DNA of 8,370 nucleotides. Source: Gammaproteobacteria bacterium (lineage in GTDB: Bacteria > Pseudomonadota > Gammaproteobacteria > Pseudomonadales > Pseudohongiellaceae). Position 1 is the first letter of the stretch. Each line of letters starts with the position of its first letter. Location of the stretch: positions 1 through 8,370 of the forward strand of contig JAESUT010000159.1 in the NCBI GenBank assembly GCA_016762995.1. Reading direction: 5' to 3'. The notes under the pieces were generated by a model, which was not told the origin of the DNA, ran no database searches, and saw nothing but the letters and a program-made list of their open reading frames with translations. This document shows positions 6,645 to 8,370 of the stretch, piece after piece. Position numbers and translations under genes: made by a program.

Positions 6645-6656
6645 GGACTTTAAAAT

Positions 6657-6684
6657 TTGTAATTTTAACTCTAGTTCGTATAAA
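6657..6684 (+). promoter_or_regulatory. Candidate sigma-70 promoter of the SGNH hydrolase gene
   Basis: TTGTAA (6657-6662) and TATAAA (6679-6684) are 16 bases apart within a markedly AT-rich stretch (6645-6705). The -10 matches consensus at five of six positions and the -35 at four of six. The leader would be about 30 bases, with GAAGGA (6707-6712) as a well-placed ribosome site 7 bases before the ATG. Confidence 0.45.
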
Positions 6685-6719
6685 TTTATTTCTAAATAAA
6701 AAGAAAGAAGGATAGATCA

Positions 6720-7652
6720 ATGAAATTCCCGACCAGCCTAATCATAAGTCTTATACTTGCATGTGCCTCTACAGCTGCCGCCGCAGAGACAAGCGCTTTG
6801 TTTATCGGCAATAGCTTCACCTATGGCTACGGCTCTGCCGCGAAGTTCTACCGTGCAGATTCGGTAACCGATCTCAATAATGAGGGTATCGGTGGCGTGC
6901 CTGCGCTGTTCAAATCTTTCACCGATCAGGCTGGTCTCGACTATGACGTGTATCTCGAGACCCGAGGCGGTAGCGGCCTCGACTTTCATATAGAAAATAA
7001 GCTAGGCGTCATTGGTCGGCGTCCTTGGGACCAAGTTGTAATGCACGGCTACAGCACGTTAGACGGCGACAATCCCGGCAATCCGAGCGTTCTCATCGAT
7101 ACCGCCGCGCGGATGTCGGGCTTTCTAGAAACACTCAATCCTGAAGTAGAAGTATTCTTGACCGCCACCTGGTCCCGCGCAGACCGTGTCTATATGTCTG
7201 ACAGCCCCTGGAGAGATAAGCCTATTGGGCAAATGGCTTTAGATGTTCGCGCTGGCTACGATCAAGCAGCGGCCGGTGCTCCTGCTGTAAAAGCTGTGAA
7301 TGGAGTCGGTGAAGCATGGACTCGCGCGATGGAGTCCGGCATCGCCGATCCCAATCCCTATGACGGAATCGATGCCGACAAAATTGATCTGTGGACCTTC
7401 GATCACTATCACGCCAGCAGCTTCGGCTACTATCTCGAAGCACTCGTCGTATTCGGCAATCTAACTGGACTCGATCCACGCTCACTCGGCGAGAATGAAT
7501 GCTCTGCCTTTGAATTAGGCATGTCTCGTGTTCAGATCAAGGGGCTTCAACAAGCAGCTTATGACCAACTAGCTAGCGAGGGAAAAGTGATGCCCGCTCC
7601 ACTCATCTTGCCTAAGCCTGTTGCTCCTGAACGCTGCGTAGCTGCGCATTAG
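6720..7652 (+). CDS. Exported SGNH/GDSL-like hydrolase
   Basis: A 310-residue protein with a clear signal peptide (residues 1-22, cleavage after TAAAA before ETS), so it should be periplasmic or secreted. Block I of the SGNH fold is ALFIGNSFTYG (26-36) with S32 as the expected nucleophile. NEGIGGVP (54-61) is a candidate block II with the oxyanion glycine. The C-terminal catalytic pair is in WTFDHYHASSFGYYL (225-239), with D228 and H231 in the DxxH arrangement. The usual GxND block III is not obvious; QVVMHGYSTLDGD (105-117) occupies that region, so the oxyanion asparagine may be replaced. C261 and C306 could form a disulfide. Family members are esterases, carbohydrate deacetylases or related hydrolases; the substrate cannot be read here. 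The sulfatase gene starts 82 bases downstream on the same strand, which suggests joint action on a decorated substrate. The start is supported by GAAGGA. Confidence 0.85.
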   Translation: MKFPTSLIISLILACASTAAAAETSALFIGNSFTYGYGSAAKFYRADSVTDLNNEGIGGVPALFKSFTDQAGLDYDVYLETRGGSGLDFHIENKLGVIGRRPWDQVVMHGYSTLDGDNPGNPSVLIDTAARMSGFLETLNPEVEVFLTATWSRADRVYMSDSPWRDKPIGQMALDVRAGYDQAAAGAPAVKAVNGVGEAWTRAMESGIADPNPYDGIDADKIDLWTFDHYHASSFGYYLEALVVFGNLTGLDPRSLGENECSAFELGMSRVQIKGLQQAAYDQLASEGKVMPAPLILPKPVAPERCVAAH

Positions 7653-7734
7653 ACGCGTACGCTTCTGACATTTAGGCCTGCCAGCACATTGCTGCACAGC
7701 AGTTTGTCACTTCGAATACAAACCGGGTATTAGT

Positions 7735-8370
7735 ATGTTGAACAAAAATACGATCATCACCGCCGCCTTAGTCACGACTGGCATCGGATTTTTTAGTATC
7801 GCTACTGCTCAGGATACTTCGAGTCAAGCTAGAGCTAGGCCCAACATAGTACTAATCCTAGCAGATGATCTAGGCTTCACTGATATCTCTCCCTTCGGCA
7901 GTGAGATCGACACACCCAATATTGCTGAACTTGCCGCCGCTGGAATTTCCTTCACGAACTACCACACCGCTGGAAGCTGTGCACCCGCTAGGGCCATGTT
8001 ACTCACTGGCGTCGACAGTCATCGCAACGGTGTTCCGAATATCCCCGAGGCGCTGCCGCCAGAACAACTGGCGCACGACAACTATCAAGGCGTGCTCAAT
8101 GACAAGGTTGATACGCTTTCGACGATACTTCAGGACGCGGGTTATCACACTTACATGACCGGCAAGTGGCATCTTGGCCACTCGCCTGAACTACTGCCAT
8201 CCTCTCGTGGCTTCGATCGTACGATCGCGATGGCAGACACCGGTGCAGACAATTGGGACCAACGCCCTTACCTGCCTATTTACGAGCAGGCAAATTGGTA
8301 TGCCGATGGCGAGCGACACACATTGCCCGACGACTTCTATTCCTCCAAATACTTTATCGATAAGACGATT
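7735..8370 (+). CDS. Exported type I (formylglycine-dependent) sulfatase, 5' part
   Basis: Open to the window edge; 212 residues are visible of a protein expected to be roughly 450-600 long. A signal peptide covers residues 1-25 (MLNKN, then a hydrophobic core ending IATA before QD). The sulfatase fold begins with RPNIVLILADDLGFTD (35-50), where D44 and D45 are calcium ligands. The catalytic signature C82-A-P-A-R86 followed by AMLLTG carries the Cys that is converted to formylglycine. GKWHLG (143-148) supplies K144 and H146. The enzyme should hydrolyse sulfate esters outside the cytoplasm after maturation by a formylglycine-generating enzyme or anSME-type enzyme, neither of which is in the window. 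Only a weak GGG (7725-7727) precedes the ATG, so translation may partly depend on the SGNH gene upstream. Substrate (aryl sulfate or sulfated glycan) is undetermined because the C-terminal part is missing. Confidence 0.93.
   Translation, partial: MLNKNTIITAALVTTGIGFFSIATAQDTSSQARARPNIVLILADDLGFTDISPFGSEIDTPNIAELAAAGISFTNYHTAGSCAPARAMLLTGVDSHRNGVPNIPEALPPEQLAHDNYQGVLNDKVDTLSTILQDAGYHTYMTGKWHLGHSPELLPSSRGFDRTIAMADTGADNWDQRPYLPIYEQANWYADGERHTLPDDFYSSKYFIDKTI

Noticed and set aside
7222..7485. 87-codon reverse frame inside the SGNH hydrolase gene
   Set aside because: Arg/Ser/His-rich product without domain features, fully antisense to a gene with clear motifs and a signal peptide.
7690..7705. 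TGCTGCACAGCA inverted repeat between the SGNH and sulfatase genes as a terminator
   Set aside because: The stem is only five bases with a two-base centre and no T-run follows; it more likely lies within one transcript.
7901..8181. Short frames on both strands inside the sulfatase gene (7901-8158 + and 7999-8181 -)
   Set aside because: They overlap the CxPxR and GKWHLG motifs of the sulfatase, which is clearly the true frame.
1..8370. A new defence, toxin or mobile system
   Set aside because: Every sizeable frame belongs to a known envelope, transport or hydrolase family; no nuclease, helicase, methylase, reverse transcriptase, phage or toxin-like gene is present.

Overview
The window looks like chromosomal DNA of a free-living Gram-negative proteobacterium, most likely an aquatic or marine gammaproteobacterium. 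This is inferred from the mix of an outer-membrane TorF-type porin, an exported catalase-peroxidase, a predicted outer-membrane M19 lipoprotein, an exported SGNH hydrolase and an exported sulfatase, and from proteobacterial control signals (sigma-54/NtrC-like and OxyR-like). The genus cannot be read from the sequence alone. Nearly every protein encoded here is predicted to be secreted or in the envelope.

Layout. (1) 1-81: the last codons of an unidentified + strand gene. (2) 82-189: a repeat island with a perfect 36-bp palindrome, weaker flanking arms and 14-bp tandem units. (3) 326-486: a candidate NtrC-like enhancer, a near-consensus sigma-54 promoter and an SD, leading into a TorF-family porin gene (498-1208), which is followed by two hairpins, the second a clear intrinsic terminator. 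(4) A convergent catalase-peroxidase gene on the - strand (1445-3667) with its own terminator. Its best start is a TTG with a strong SD rather than the longer GTG start, and the product carries a signal peptide. (5) A divergent intergenic region (3686-3944) with an OxyR-like array directly upstream of a candidate katG promoter. (6) A + strand pair: a spinster-like MFS transporter (3945-5261) and an M19 dipeptidase-like lipoprotein (5296-6603). (7) After a hairpin and an AT-rich promoter region, an exported SGNH-type hydrolase (6720-7652) and the 5' part of an exported type I sulfatase (7735 to the window end).

How the genes may work together. The porin is probably nitrogen-controlled. KatG is likely a periplasmic peroxide defence. 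The MFS/M19 pair could import and cleave a small amide or peptide-like compound. The SGNH hydrolase and sulfatase could remove ester and sulfate groups from an external substrate such as a decorated glycan. These links are inferred from gene order and family knowledge.

I found no CRISPR array, toxin-antitoxin pair, phage gene, transposase or tRNA, and no convincing wholly new multi-gene system. The points most worth a second look are the sigma-54/NtrC-type control of the porin, the substituted metal ligands in the M19 protein, the OxyR-like array, and the repeat structures flanking the porin gene.
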